Shown: positions 1 through 10,327 of the stretch, piece after piece
Numbering within the stretch: the stretch's first letter is position 1
Layout: every line of letters begins with the position of its first letter
NCBI GenBank assembly: GCA_029449245.1
Contig: JANATF010000018.1
Coordinates: 62,001 to 126,000 of the forward strand
Reading direction: 5' to 3'
DNA: 64,000 nucleotides
Origin: Mortierella alpina
Taxonomy: Eukaryota > Mortierellomycota > Mortierellomycetes > Mortierellales > Mortierellaceae
Notes under the pieces: model-generated
The model's database searches: none
Told to the model about the DNA's origin: nothing
What the model saw: only the letters and a program-made list of their open reading frames with translations
Position numbers and translations under genes: made by a program

Positions 1-72
1 GTCACCTCCTCGCCTGCCTCCTTCGACATCGCCACGTCGCTCTGAACACCCTCTCCTCCAACACGGTACAGA

Positions 73-2881
73 ATGTCCACCGCCTCTGTCGACCCGCAGG
101 ACCCATGGGCTCTCCAGAAACTCGTGTTCCTGAACAAGGCGCACACCCTCAAGATGCTCCTGGCGCCCTACAAGGCTGCGCATCACGAACAGCAACCTAA
201 GGACTTGCACCATCATAAGGACACGAGTCATCCGTCAGACATTGATGCTCCTACGCAGGCAGCACCAGCAGCGGGTGTGGCAGGTGCACATCACCCGCTC
301 ATCAACACCCTCGATCACCACCTGCATGCGCCGCTCCATCTTGCAGTGATGCTGGGCCGAAAGGAAATGGTCTTGATCCTGCTCAAGGCAGGCGCCAACC
401 CTTTGGTCCGTTCTGGCTCTGGCTGGACCGCCAGACAGGAAGCAACCAGTCTCGGCGACAGAGAGATGATCGAGTTGATAACACGGTACCAGCGCAAGGA
501 GTTCTCGGGGTCTTTCAAGACCAAAGCCATGAAGCTGGTCAAGCAGCTCTCAGAGGTACGTCGTCTTTATGGCGTTATTGCCGTAAGCTGTACCTGTGGC
601 ATGTACAATCGTCGATGACCCGTCTCCAACGGTCCTTTCGCTTCTGACTCCTTACTGTCTTTATCCTGGTAATTATGACCTTTCGGCTATCCTGTGCCTC
701 GTTGGACCCCTTTTCCTTCTGGATGCCGTCGAACAACCACATTGCGTGGACTCCACTCAACATCTGACCACGACACAACAACACACGCGGGAAAAATATT
801 CAGGATCTTGATCAATTCTATTTCCAGCTGCAGTGGTAAGGAACCCTATATTGGTTTGACAAATCGTCGCTGACCTGTTTTCACAGCCACGCGATGAGGA
901 CGTTCTTGGCTGTCATGACGATCGATCCTCACATCTACTGCCTTGCTTCTCTCACTACTCATTGCTCTTCTAGGGAGTTTCAAAGTTGGGGTATGCAACA
1001 ATGGCTTGATTGGCGTTCAGTGGATAGAGAGGATTTTTTGTCAGGAAGCTCACACGTCTTTGTTCTTTTGTCAACTTTTCCGTACAGTGCCGTTTGTTAG
1101 TGGACTTTGCCCCAACGATACCTACCACATCTGGAAGAAAGGCAACGCTGTCCGTATGGACACATCTCTCGGTAAATAGTCAGGAATGGTTCTTGTAAAA
1201 GTGAGGCTCATACTCTATCACCTACTTACCAATCTTTGACTTTTTCCCACTTTTGTAGTTGGATTCGAAAACATGAAGTGGATCCGAGGACACATCTCAA
1301 TCATCTTTCGCGTCGATCCTGACTCTGGTATGCTGGACGGAGAACCTTTTCTCAGGTGTACTCTTATCTCCCTTCCAAGCTTGCCAAATTTGCCTTTGAC
1401 TAATCGTCTTCTACCTGCTTTTCAAACACATCAGGCCCAGAGTTAGTGATTATTGACCGCGTAAAGAAGATTACCCAGAGACTGGCGAGATCATCGGACG
1501 AAGACGAAGAAACGCACCGTGAGCCCACAGAGGAAGAAATAGAGGATGAGGTCTCAATCTGCTTCAACTCGAACATTGTAAGGATCCTATTTTTTGCTTG
1601 CTTGCTCTCATGCTCAATCGATGCTCCAATCTGCGTGACCAGAGCCGAACCCTGTATCAGTCAAGATATTTATTCTATGCTGCATCTCTTTTTCTGGTTC
1701 CTTAGACATCTACAAACGTGCCTACATCCGCTATCAAATTTCAACGCGCAAAGTCAGGAATGTGGGGATATCGTTCCAACAAGGTCGAAAAAGTGGGCGA
1801 ATACGAGTGTGCAGTGTGGAAGATGGACGGCGTAGAGTTCAGGACCCGTGTCAGGACGGAACATTTGAAGGACGAGTTTGGCAAGCCGATAGAGTCGTTC
1901 AAGCGCAAACCTCCAGGTCGCGGTCGAGGTAGGGGAGGACACCATCATCATATTGGTCTCGGGGAGGGTGGAAACGGGAGCGGGAAAAGACATGGACGCG
2001 GGATACAGCCGCGACGACCCGTTCACCAGCCACTCTTTGCGCCCTTTTCATCTGAGCCTGAAGAGGAGTCAAGCACGTTGCAGAAGGAGACTGGATCTAA
2101 TACTGCACGTGGTGCTGTTGCCATCGAAGATGGTGACCAGGGCAGGCGACTATCAGCAGCAGCTGTGGGATCAGAGAAGCTGCAGGGTGGAGAGGCAGTC
2201 CCACAAGGAGGAGTGGTTGTCAAGAAGCATGCTCGGAGCACAGGGACGATCTCGGACGATGCTTTCTTTGAGACTGCATTGGAAGAAGCTGAAGCAGATT
2301 TGGACGAGCAATTGGACGAGTTGATGGTGTACCGCGACTCTCTGCCTCCGCCACCACCTACGACAGTGACGTTTGAAGAGTACTTTGATGCATCCAAAGC
2401 AGGTGAGCTGCATCTGGGACGACCTCTGGAGCAAAAGGAGTCGCGCAAGACGTTTGGAGCGACACTGTGGATGTACGACAACAACAACCCTCAGCACAGT
2501 AATTCGTCTACAGCGTCGCTTATTCACGAGAACAAGTCTGGTCTATCGATCGCGTCTTCGTCGGGTGCATCGCATCAAGACGGGAGCAACAGGGCGCAAT
2601 TCCCACTCACGATTGAAAAGATCCTGCCGTTGCTGGAGGTGGTTGGGATGGACAACAACCGGCTGGTGGGCAAGCTGAAGGAGTTTTTGGAGTTCAAGCT
2701 TCCTCCAGGGTTCCCTATCCGAGCCAATATCCCCGTGTATCCGTCGCTGTCTGCGGACGTGACCTTTGTGAACTATGATGCCAACCGGGTGATTGAGGAT
2801 GAGATGTTTGATATCCCTGGCGAGGCGGAGGGGTACATGGAGGGCTTTGTGATCCGTCCTGGAGGAGAAGACGACACGTAG
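73..2881 (+). CDS. ANKRD13-like ankyrin repeat / GPCR-chaperone domain protein
   Basis: Seven exons can be joined in frame: 73-555, 804-835, 974-990, 1088-1171, 1259-1327, 1435-1577 and 1706-2881, giving about 667 residues. Exon 1 encodes ankyrin repeats (PLHLAVMLGRKEMVLILLKA, then GANPLVRSGSGWTA). The later exons rebuild the hallmark of the ANKRD13 family GPCR-chaperone domain: LQWEFQSWVPFVSGLCPND, then HIWKKGNAVRMDTSLVGFEN and MKWIRG. Further family blocks follow: GMWGYRSNKVE, RTRVRTEHL, EEYFDAS, then LHLGRPLE and FGATLWM. Animal ANKRD13 proteins bind ubiquitinated cargo at endosomes or the ER. I see no clear ubiquitin-interacting motif here, so the fungal role is open. The middle of the last exon is low complexity and probably disordered. 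Two exons are very small (32 and 17 nt). For exon 5 the donor at 1328 was chosen over the one at 1356 because only it keeps the frame. Confidence 0.88.
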
Positions 2882-3053
2882 ACTATTGAAGTATTTAGAC
2901 AATGCTTATCTTTTTCATCAGGAGGGTGCCGTTATTGTGGATCACAGATCGCAAAGCCACTTTCATGCCAGACTCTCAAGGACCGAACGTCGCGAACAGG
3001 TTCATGCAGCCTGCATTGAGTCTACTGACCACACAACACAATTACATTCAACC

Positions 3054-3889
3054 ATGCTCAACGCACTAAAGAAGCCCGCCTCGACGGCTTCTACAGAGAC
3101 TCCTGCCAAGAAGCTGACGCCAGTTCAGCGTGCAGAGGCTGTTGCAGCCGCTGTCGCAGCGGCCGAGGCTGCCCAGGCTGCCAAGAGGACTGCTGCCAGT
3201 GCAAAGACGGCGGGCATTCCTCCTCGGCCCTCGACGGCCAAAGCGTCATCAGCGGCAAAGGACTCTTGCAAGGACAAGGAGAGGGAGGAGAAGGAGGGCA
3301 CAGATGTAGAGACTGCCGATGGCAACAAGGACAGTGATGGCACGAGCCCTCAGGATGACAAGGACGAGGATGAGGAAGACAAGGAGACGGAGGAGAAGGG
3401 ACAGAGTGCAGAGGCGAATGCAGCGATGAAGAACATGTCGGCAGGAAGTCAACAGGAGGTGGAGCGTGGTGGCGTGGATTCAAGTAAACTTGAGCAGGTA
3501 CAGTGTTGCAGAATGAAAGAATGAAGTCTGCGAGAATGAATGATTGAATGATTGAATGATTGAATGAATGATTGAATGAATGAATGAATAAATGAATGAT
3601 TGAATGATTGATTCCATAGTTTGCTGACCTTTGTTCTCCTTTGCCTTTGCCCTTGCACTCTGCACTCTGTACTCTATTGTAGGCTATGAGTTTGATGATG
3701 GATGTCAACACGAGGCAAAAGGCAGATCGGGCAGCAGGGCAGCAAGAGGGCGAGAAGGTAGTGCTGGCGAAGCAGGATGTGGAGCTGGTGATGGCAGAGC
3801 TGGACCTGGGCAAGGCTGTGGCCGAGAGGCACCTGAGGGAGCATGGGGGCGATGTGGTGAGGACGCTCGAGGCCCTTGTGGCCGCATGA
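3054..3889 (+). CDS. HYPK: HYPK-like NatA-associated protein with C-terminal UBA domain
   Basis: Two exons, 3054-3497 and 3683-3889, give 216 residues. The C-terminal block (EKVVLAKQDVELVMAEL, then AVAERHLREHGGDVVRTLEA) is the HYPK UBA-like domain. HYPK binds the Naa15/Naa10 N-terminal acetyltransferase NatA on the ribosome and modulates its activity. The N-terminal two thirds are unusual: an Ala-rich coiled stretch ([20 protein letters not shown]) followed by a strongly acidic, disordered region, making the protein longer than animal HYPK (about 130 residues). The frame is open upstream to 2886, but the Met at 3054 follows a typical leader (TTCAACC) and gives the expected start. The intron holds a TGAA/TGAT tandem repeat. 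Confidence 0.85.
3536..3614. repeat. TGAA/TGAT tetranucleotide microsatellite in HYPK intron
   Basis: About 80 nt of TGAA units, interrupted by TGAT, lie inside the single intron of the HYPK-like gene. It is a simple sequence repeat with no coding content. Confidence 0.9.
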
Positions 3890-4868
3890 GCCGCATAGAC
3901 TTGTATAATTACAACTACATATAAAAAAAAGGGCGGGAACCAAAGCGAAGCAGTGCGAATGGCGACAGGAGGGGGTCCCCCGCGTGCGATTGGCTGCGTA
4001 TGGGCAAGCAGGTTCATGCAAGACACGCCTCTCGGACCCCCAGTTGAGCCGAGGGGGCGTCTGTGGACTGTGGACATCTGGAGTGCAAGCATATGGGAGC
4101 ATATATGGCTCGGACTGAATAGCACTGACTGGGTGACTGACTGAGTGACTAAGGCAAAAGAAGAAAAAAAAAAAAAAAAAAAAAAAAGTGTCTCAAGCAG
4201 TGGGTGCGATGGATGCGGCTGCACTTGGCTGCTTATGCCATCCCGCTCTCTCGTCTGTCTCTTCTGTCTCTCTGCCTCTTCTCACTCTGACCCTTTTCCC
4301 TTGTCCTGTCCCTCCGCCCTTTTCTCGTTCTCATTGACCTCACGTCCTCGTTTGCATCCACCTCCCGATGCTGCTGCATTCCACTCCTCTGCATCCCTCG
4401 AGTTTGTAACATTTCTCGCTCTCTTTCCTTCAGGCTCCTTTTTTTTTTTCTTTCTTTCTGTTCGTTCTCGTTCTGCTGTGGTGTGAGCAGCAACCTTCTT
4501 TCCCCCCCCCCTCTCCACACTCCCCTGCAGCCGCTGCGTTTGGCCACATCGCTCTTGTCGCGTGCGCCCCTTTGATCCTGCTTTCAACGGCCAACGACAG
4601 GCCCTTGTGCGCACTGCCTATCAGTCCTGCGTTCCTGGTCAATCTTAACACACATCAGCCAACCAAACGCCTACCAAGAGTCACCCCCAGTCCACGGCAC
4701 GTCAACAAACAGCGACGTACCTCTGTACATCTGCACAGCACCTGTCTAGGCCATCCCTCGCTCTGCTTGAGTTTATAGTGTGTGTCCAAACGATTCATTA
4801 CTGGACGCAGAGCAACCCAGCGCAAACAAAAGCTCGCTATCATAGCCCATTTGCCGCATTAGCAGACT
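3890..4868. other. Intergenic region between HYPK and HAP2 (HYPK 3' end, HAP2 promoter/leader)
   Basis: This 979-nt interval has no gene I can support. It begins with an A-rich stretch (about 3920-3930) that may be the HYPK polyadenylation region. It contains a 24-A homopolymer at 4164-4187. From about 4240 it is pyrimidine-rich, as is common in fungal promoters and 5' leaders, and runs up to the HAP2 start. The short open frames here overlap each other on both strands and carry simple sequence. Confidence 0.6.
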
Positions 4869-6854
4869 ATGTCTGGTTACCCACAGGAGCACCGTCGTCG
4901 TCCTTCTCGCCAGCAACAGCAACAACAACAGCTAGACTATCAACAGCAGCTACCACAAGACATGCTTCATCAACAACCACCCCAGCAGCCCATGCATGCG
5001 TACCATCAAGGGATGATCTACAGCGGACAGTCTCAGGCGCCCCCGGTATGTCATCACTGCGAGCAGTCTATGACAAGGCTATTTCCTCATCGCATAAGCC
5101 GCAGTCATCTCATCGTTTGTTATGCAATGAACTGTTCAACCCGATAGCACGATGGCAGGTATCCGGGGTTCCAACAGCAGCAAGCGTATGCTTCCATGGT
5201 ATGGAGAGAGGCACTAGTTCGTTAGCACGTTGATTTGCCGCTTGTGTGCCTTTCCCGCCTAAAACGTGACTAACGTGTGTCGATGTTTGCGGGTGCACAT
5301 AGCCACCCGGGATGATGGCGCCAACTAGCCCCTCAGGGACAACGTCCACCTCTGGTTCGCATCCCCATCCACAGTATGAGCACGAAGGACACTACTCGGC
5401 ACACCCAGCCCAGGCATTCCCTCAAGAGATACAGCATCATCAGTTACCCCCTACAGGTGATGGAACGGGCGCGGGAGGAGACGAGGAGCCTATGTACGTC
5501 AACGCAAAGCAATACCACCGTATCTTGAAGCGTCGTGCTGCCAGAGCCAAGCTGGAGGAAATGAATCGGATGGCCAAGATCCGTAAGGTGAGTTGAACCA
5601 GCATGCCGTAGTGCACTTGAGAACAAGACAAAGACAAAGGTGATGATAGTACAGATGTCCAGATCTAAACTTTTTGCCTCCATCACCACCTTTGAATCTT
5701 TGACGACTTAGCCCTACCTGCACGAGTCCAGACATAAGCACGCTATGCGTCGACCTCGCGGCCCAGGAGGGCGTTTCTTGACGTCCCATGAGATTGCCGA
5801 ACTGGACCGCCTGCAGGCTCTGTTCGAGTCCCAAGGTGGAGTAGGGCCTGTGGGCGGCGACATGCATCTAGCGCAATCCAACTACACCCCTGAGCAACAG
5901 CAGCAGTTCATTCAGCAGCAGATCCAAATACAGAGACAGCAAGGTGGCCCGCCGAGTCAGCCGAGTCAGCAGTCAATGCCACAGCAGGATCGTGGCCAAG
6001 CCGCGCAGCTACAGCAATATCAGCAGCAGACCCAGCAGGATCCGCGATCGCACATCCCACCACCGCTACAGCACCATTTGCCGAGTAGTAGTCTCCCTGG
6101 CGACGGAGCTTCTGAAGGTTCGGCCTTGCACCCGGGCTTTCAGATGCAGTCATTCCAGGCCGGTTCATCGCTCGAGTACCCGTCCCAGCAGAACTCTGCC
6201 TTTTACAACCAGTCGTTTGATCAGCAGCAGCCGGCATCCTCTTCCGTCCCAACATCAGGTGTATCTACCTCCGGACCTATTATGCCAGGTACCGGTCTCC
6301 TTGGTGCTCCTGAGGCCAGATCATATGCACGGTCTCCTACCAACGACTCATCGTCCTCCAGAGGCGGAATCTCCTCTGTCTCATCCACTGGCGCGACAGC
6401 TGGCACTTCCATCACGGATCATACCGCAGCCACTGATCCAACCTTAGACAACGGTCTTGGTGCTTCAGCTTCTCCGTCTGGATCATCTGCATACTTCCAA
6501 AGCGGGTCGTTTTCGACATCTGTCCCAGGACACGCATCTTCAGAGGAAGCAGGGGCAGAAGACATTGCTTTTGGCAGCTCGGCCTCGGCGCTATGGACAC
6601 CTTCCAACTCCTCCCACAATACACCTACTCCGACGGCCATGGCTGAGAATGCAGGAACGGTCGTTGAAGGTAATGGCTTAGCTCGGCCTGGGCTGGCTGC
6701 TGGTCTATCCACGGATCCGGCGTCTGGATCGGGTGGCTCTGCGCCTCAGCAGCAGGCTGAGCAGCAAGCGGGAGGTGCTGGTGAGGGACAAGCCGAGGCA
6801 TTGGAGGATAATGATGGCAGCAGTAGCCTCTTGACGCCCACTGGCGATGATTGA
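4869..6854 (+). CDS. HAP2: CCAAT-binding factor subunit Hap2 / NF-YA
   Basis: Four exons (4869-5045, 5148-5198, 5303-5587, 5712-6854) join in phase 0 to give 551 residues. The conserved NF-YA core spans about residues 137-195 and crosses the last intron. The subunit-association helix reads EEPMYVNAKQYHRILKRRAA, then RAKLEEMNRMAKIRK; the DNA-binding part reads PYLHESRHKHAMRRPRGPGG. This subunit joins the NF-YB/NF-YC histone-fold dimer and supplies contact with the CCAAT box. The short exon 2 uses the acceptor at 5147, because it keeps phase 0 and yields a Q-rich segment matching its flanks. The N-terminus is Q/P-rich, and the long C-terminal tail is Q- then S/G/T-rich, typical of an activation domain. 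Fungal Hap2 controls respiratory, iron and nitrogen genes; targets here are unknown. Confidence 0.95.
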
Positions 6855-7556
6855 GGTTTCCGCTGATAGCACCGCGCTGTCTGCATATTCACTTTTGCAT
6901 GTTCCCCTTTTGCTCCTGTTGCATCTTTTGGCCGCAGCAGTTCTTTGTCGTTTTTTGTTCTTTTCCCTGTTTTGTTGTTTGCGTCCTTGATCCATGTACA
7001 TATAATTAAAAGACGATCACCCACTGCACTCTCGTTCCTGTCTGTTCTTTGTTTGGATAAATGAAAGTTGTTAGGTTCGGTACATTGAACGCTTTGCTTT
7101 CGCTTCGAACTGTCAAGCAGTCGCATTGTGAGGATAGTGCTCCAACATTTTCTCTTCAACGCGCCACGCAAGGAATTAACCTTGGCAAGTCGCGCAGACC
7201 TCACCAAAAAAAACCATAGACCCTGAATAACCAACTGAAGGAGTGTGCAGTAACGGTGGAGAACGCGAAAGAAACTATCGAAGTGTGCCTGCAATATTCT
7301 GGCCCATCGAGAGGCGGCTCTTCAGAGCTGGGCAGTGCAACGTTACACTAGCACTCGCCATGCCCTCAATTGACCACCGCTTTCACAGGGGCGTGCATGT
7401 GCCTGTATTTGTTCACACGCTTTCCTTTTCTCTCTTGCTCTTGTTGCTTCCTCCCTCTTTTTCGCTAACCTATACTTCCTTACCAACATCAATACACACA
7501 TACCCTCTTCTGATCAGCCGTCGTCAACCCAGCCATCGCCCTATCCCTGAATTGTC
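6855..7556. other. Intergenic region HAP2 to kinase-Sel1 copy 1
   Basis: A 700-nt spacer. The A/T-rich stretch near 6998-7012 is a plausible HAP2 polyadenylation region. From about 7420 the sequence is pyrimidine-rich and resembles the segments just upstream of kinase copies 2 and 3, so it is the shared promoter/leader module of the kinase family. No gene is supported. Confidence 0.6.
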
Positions 7557-10087
7557 ATGTTCAACTGGTCTCTCTCCTTCAGTGTACGTCAAGGTCATTG
7601 CAAAAAGCGGCATTCTGCTCCACATTGCTTCTTACTAACTCAAAACAACCTCCCCACGAACGCTTTATCTAGACTGACAACATCAAGTTGGGCAAAAAGA
7701 TTGGCCATGGTGCTCAAGCAGAGATCTTCAAAGCCAAGTACGGACGTACAGGAATCGATGAAGTTGTAGTCAAGAGGTTCCTAAACTCGAAAGACAAGAG
7801 CGCAAAGCAGGAAGTCGCCATCATCCAAAATCTCACACACAGGAACATTGTCCAGTTCTATCATGTCCATCACGACATGATTGTCATGGAGTACGTCGAA
7901 GGAGGCAATCTGGCAGATGCGATAGTGGGAAAGGCTCTCAAAAGCTGGGAGGTCAAGACTCGAATCGCCAAAGATATCTCTATCGGACTTGCCTATCTCC
8001 ATTCTCAGGGCATCATCCATTGTGACATCAAGAGCGCCAACATTCTCCTCACAGATCACAAAGAAGCCAGGATATGTGATTTTGGACTTGCGATGAGGAT
8101 TGGCGAGAGTGGTGGAGGGGGAGGCACGCTTCAATGGATGGCGCCTGAATTGCTGCACACTCCGCCGTTGTACACACACAAGTCTGATGTTTACGCATTG
8201 GGGATGGTCATGTGGGAAATGGCATCCGAGAGCACGCAGCCCTACCGAGAGCACACTCCCGACGGAGCGATGTGTTGCATCATGTACGGCATCCTCGAGG
8301 AATATCCCGACAATACACCAAAGGCATATGCAGACAGTATACAGCTGTGCTGGATGCTAGACCCTGGCAAGAGACCCGCCGCCAGGGATGTGCATTTGGA
8401 CATTGCGCAGCCCTCAAGCGAACAGGATGCATCAGATCAGCAACAGAAAAGGACGATCAACAAGGGAAATATGGCCCATTATCTCAGGGCACTGACGAAG
8501 ACTTTAGAACCAAGCAAGTCCAGCGGGTTCAAGGAGATGCTTAAGAACGGCGACATGCTTCGCGATAGCAAGGCCATGGATTGGTTTGAAAGTTCTACTG
8601 GCGGCAGTGGATCAGCAAAGGCCATGTTCAAGATGGGCAGCATGTACTCCGGTGGTGGTGGTGGTGTGCAGATTGATCATGAAGAGGCCATGGAGTGGTA
8701 CCTTGCGGCAAGCGAGGCAGGAATAGCAGTGGCAATGCTCAAGATCAGCCAGATGTATCAATATGGAAATGGCGTGGTCATTGACGCCGAGGAAGCACTA
8801 TCATGGTACTGCAAAGGAAAAGTTGCAGTGATTGAACAAGGCAGGCTCAACAATCGTGTAGTGCATCACGATGCTGGTGTTTCTGAACACCACGCAAAAA
8901 CAATGGAGTGGTTCATCAACAATGCCTATGACGAAGCACGGGTCATCAACCGTCAAATTGGTAACATGTATTATATGGGCAAAGACCTGGTTCGAGACTA
9001 CGGCAAGACTATGGAGTGGTTCCTCAAAGCAAGTGACGGTGGAGATGCTGTCGCCATGAGCAACATTGGCATCATGTACCACAACGGTTATGGTGTTGAG
9101 CGGGACTACAGCAAGGCTATGGAGTGGTTCCTCAAAGCAAGTGATGGTGGAGATACTACTGCCATGCGTTCCATCGGTATCCTGTATGATTATGGAGAAG
9201 GTGTGGAGCAGGACAATGGCAAGGCTATGGAGTGGTTCCTCAAAGCAAGTAATGGTAGAGATACTACAGCCATGCGTTTCATCGGTATCCTGTACGACCA
9301 TGGGGTAGGTGTGGAGCAGGACTATGGCAAGGCCATGGAGTGGTTCCTCAAAGCAAGCGATGGTGGAGATGATACCGCCAGGCGATATATCGGCACGATG
9401 TACTACTTTGGCCAGGGTGCTGAGCAGGACTTTGGCAAGGCTATGGAGTGGTTCCTCAAAGCAAGTGATGGGGAAGACGCTACGGCCAAGCAATTCATCG
9501 GCACGATGTACTACAGTGGCCAAGGTGTTGAGCAGGACTATGACAAGGCTATGGAATGGTTCCTCAAAGCAAGTGATGGGGGAGATGCTCCGGCCAAGCA
9601 ACTCATCGGCAACATGTACTACTTCGGCCATGGTGCTGAGCAGGACTATGGCAAGGCTATGGAGTGGTTCCTCAAAGCAAGTGATGGTGGAGATACTACT
9701 GCCATGCGTTCCATCGGCATCCTGTACGATTATGGGGAAGGTGTGGAACAGGACAGTGGCAAGGCTATGGAGTGGTACCTCTTAGCAAGCGATGGCAGAG
9801 ATACTACTGCCATGCGTTTCATCGGTACCCTTTACGACCATGGGGAAGGTGTGGAGCAGAACTGTGGCAAGGCTATGAGGTGGTACCTCAAAGCAAGCGA
9901 CCGAGGCGATACCGCAGCCATGCGCAATATCGGTGACTTGTATCGTGATGGTAGAGGTGTTCAACAGGATGCCGACCGTGCTACTGAATGGTATATCAAG
10001 GCGCGCGACGCTGGAGATCAGGAATCTGGCGTTCGAGTTCAAGAAATGCTCAGCCCTATGCAGGGGCGCGTCTGTTGGTATTTATAA
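7557..10087 (+). CDS. TKL-type non-RD protein kinase with C-terminal Sel1 repeats (copy 1, intact)
   Basis: Exon 1 (7557-7583) is a nine-codon mini-exon. Exon 2 (7673-10087) starts after TCTAG and gives about 813 residues in all. Kinase landmarks: glycine loop IGHGAQAEIF (residues 19-28), VVVKRF with Lys43, catalytic loop IIHCDIKSANILL with Asp127, DFG at 145-147, and APE at 166-168. HCD replaces HRD, making it a non-RD kinase. After a linker come about twelve Sel1 repeats of 36 residues (roughly residues 320-790, pattern GDTTAMRSIGILYDYGEGVE). Sel1 repeats form a TPR-like superhelix used for protein binding. All catalytic residues are present, so activity is likely. The ligand is unknown. 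It heads a tandem family of three; the duplicates share leader, mini-exon and intron. Confidence 0.88.
8930..9990 (+). repeat. 108-nt Sel1 repeat array of kinase copy 1 with five-unit internal duplication
   Basis: Ten highly similar 108-nt units encode the main Sel1 array. The units around 9121-9330 and 9661-9870 are nearly identical and lie exactly 540 nt (five units) apart. This shows recent block duplication or conversion inside the array. Confidence 0.85.
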
Positions 10088-10327
10088 ACAACACTATCCT
10101 AAAGATTGAGTGATGTTTTGTACTCACCATGTCCTCTGTTGCCAATGCTCGGTCCTCATACCTTGATTTCTATGTCGTGCATTTTCGAGATTTCGTTCCC
10201 ACGCAATTGCTTTCCATTCTTTTTACTTCTCGTCACGTCATACCTTTCCTTGCCTACATCGATACACCCACGTCCTCTCCTGACCGGCTGTCATCACTCC
10301 AGACATCGCTTTTATCCCTGAGTTGTC
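10088..10327 (+). promoter_or_regulatory. Leader/promoter module of kinase copy 2
   Basis: A 240-nt spacer, closely repeated at 13401-13691 upstream of copy 3: both contain the same run from the TTGCCAATGCTCGGTCCTCA block to the ATG. It is the only space available for a promoter, so the conserved block probably carries the promoter and 5' leader of these duplicated genes. Confidence 0.55.

Noticed and set aside
4164-4187. 24-A homopolymer as a retroposon tail (also 35210-35232)
   Set aside because: No target-site duplication or upstream SINE-like promoter boxes could be seen.
3091-4224. 377-codon minus-strand frame over HYPK
   Set aside because: It runs through the TGAA microsatellite, the acidic-coding repeats and the poly-A; it is low complexity and antisense to a conserved UBA domain.
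8801-9631. 276-codon open frame antisense to the Sel1 array of kinase copy 1 (and a similar one at 14940-15770)
   Set aside because: The 108-nt period keeps a stop-free antisense frame open across repeats. It mirrors the Sel1 coding pattern and has no independent start or domain.
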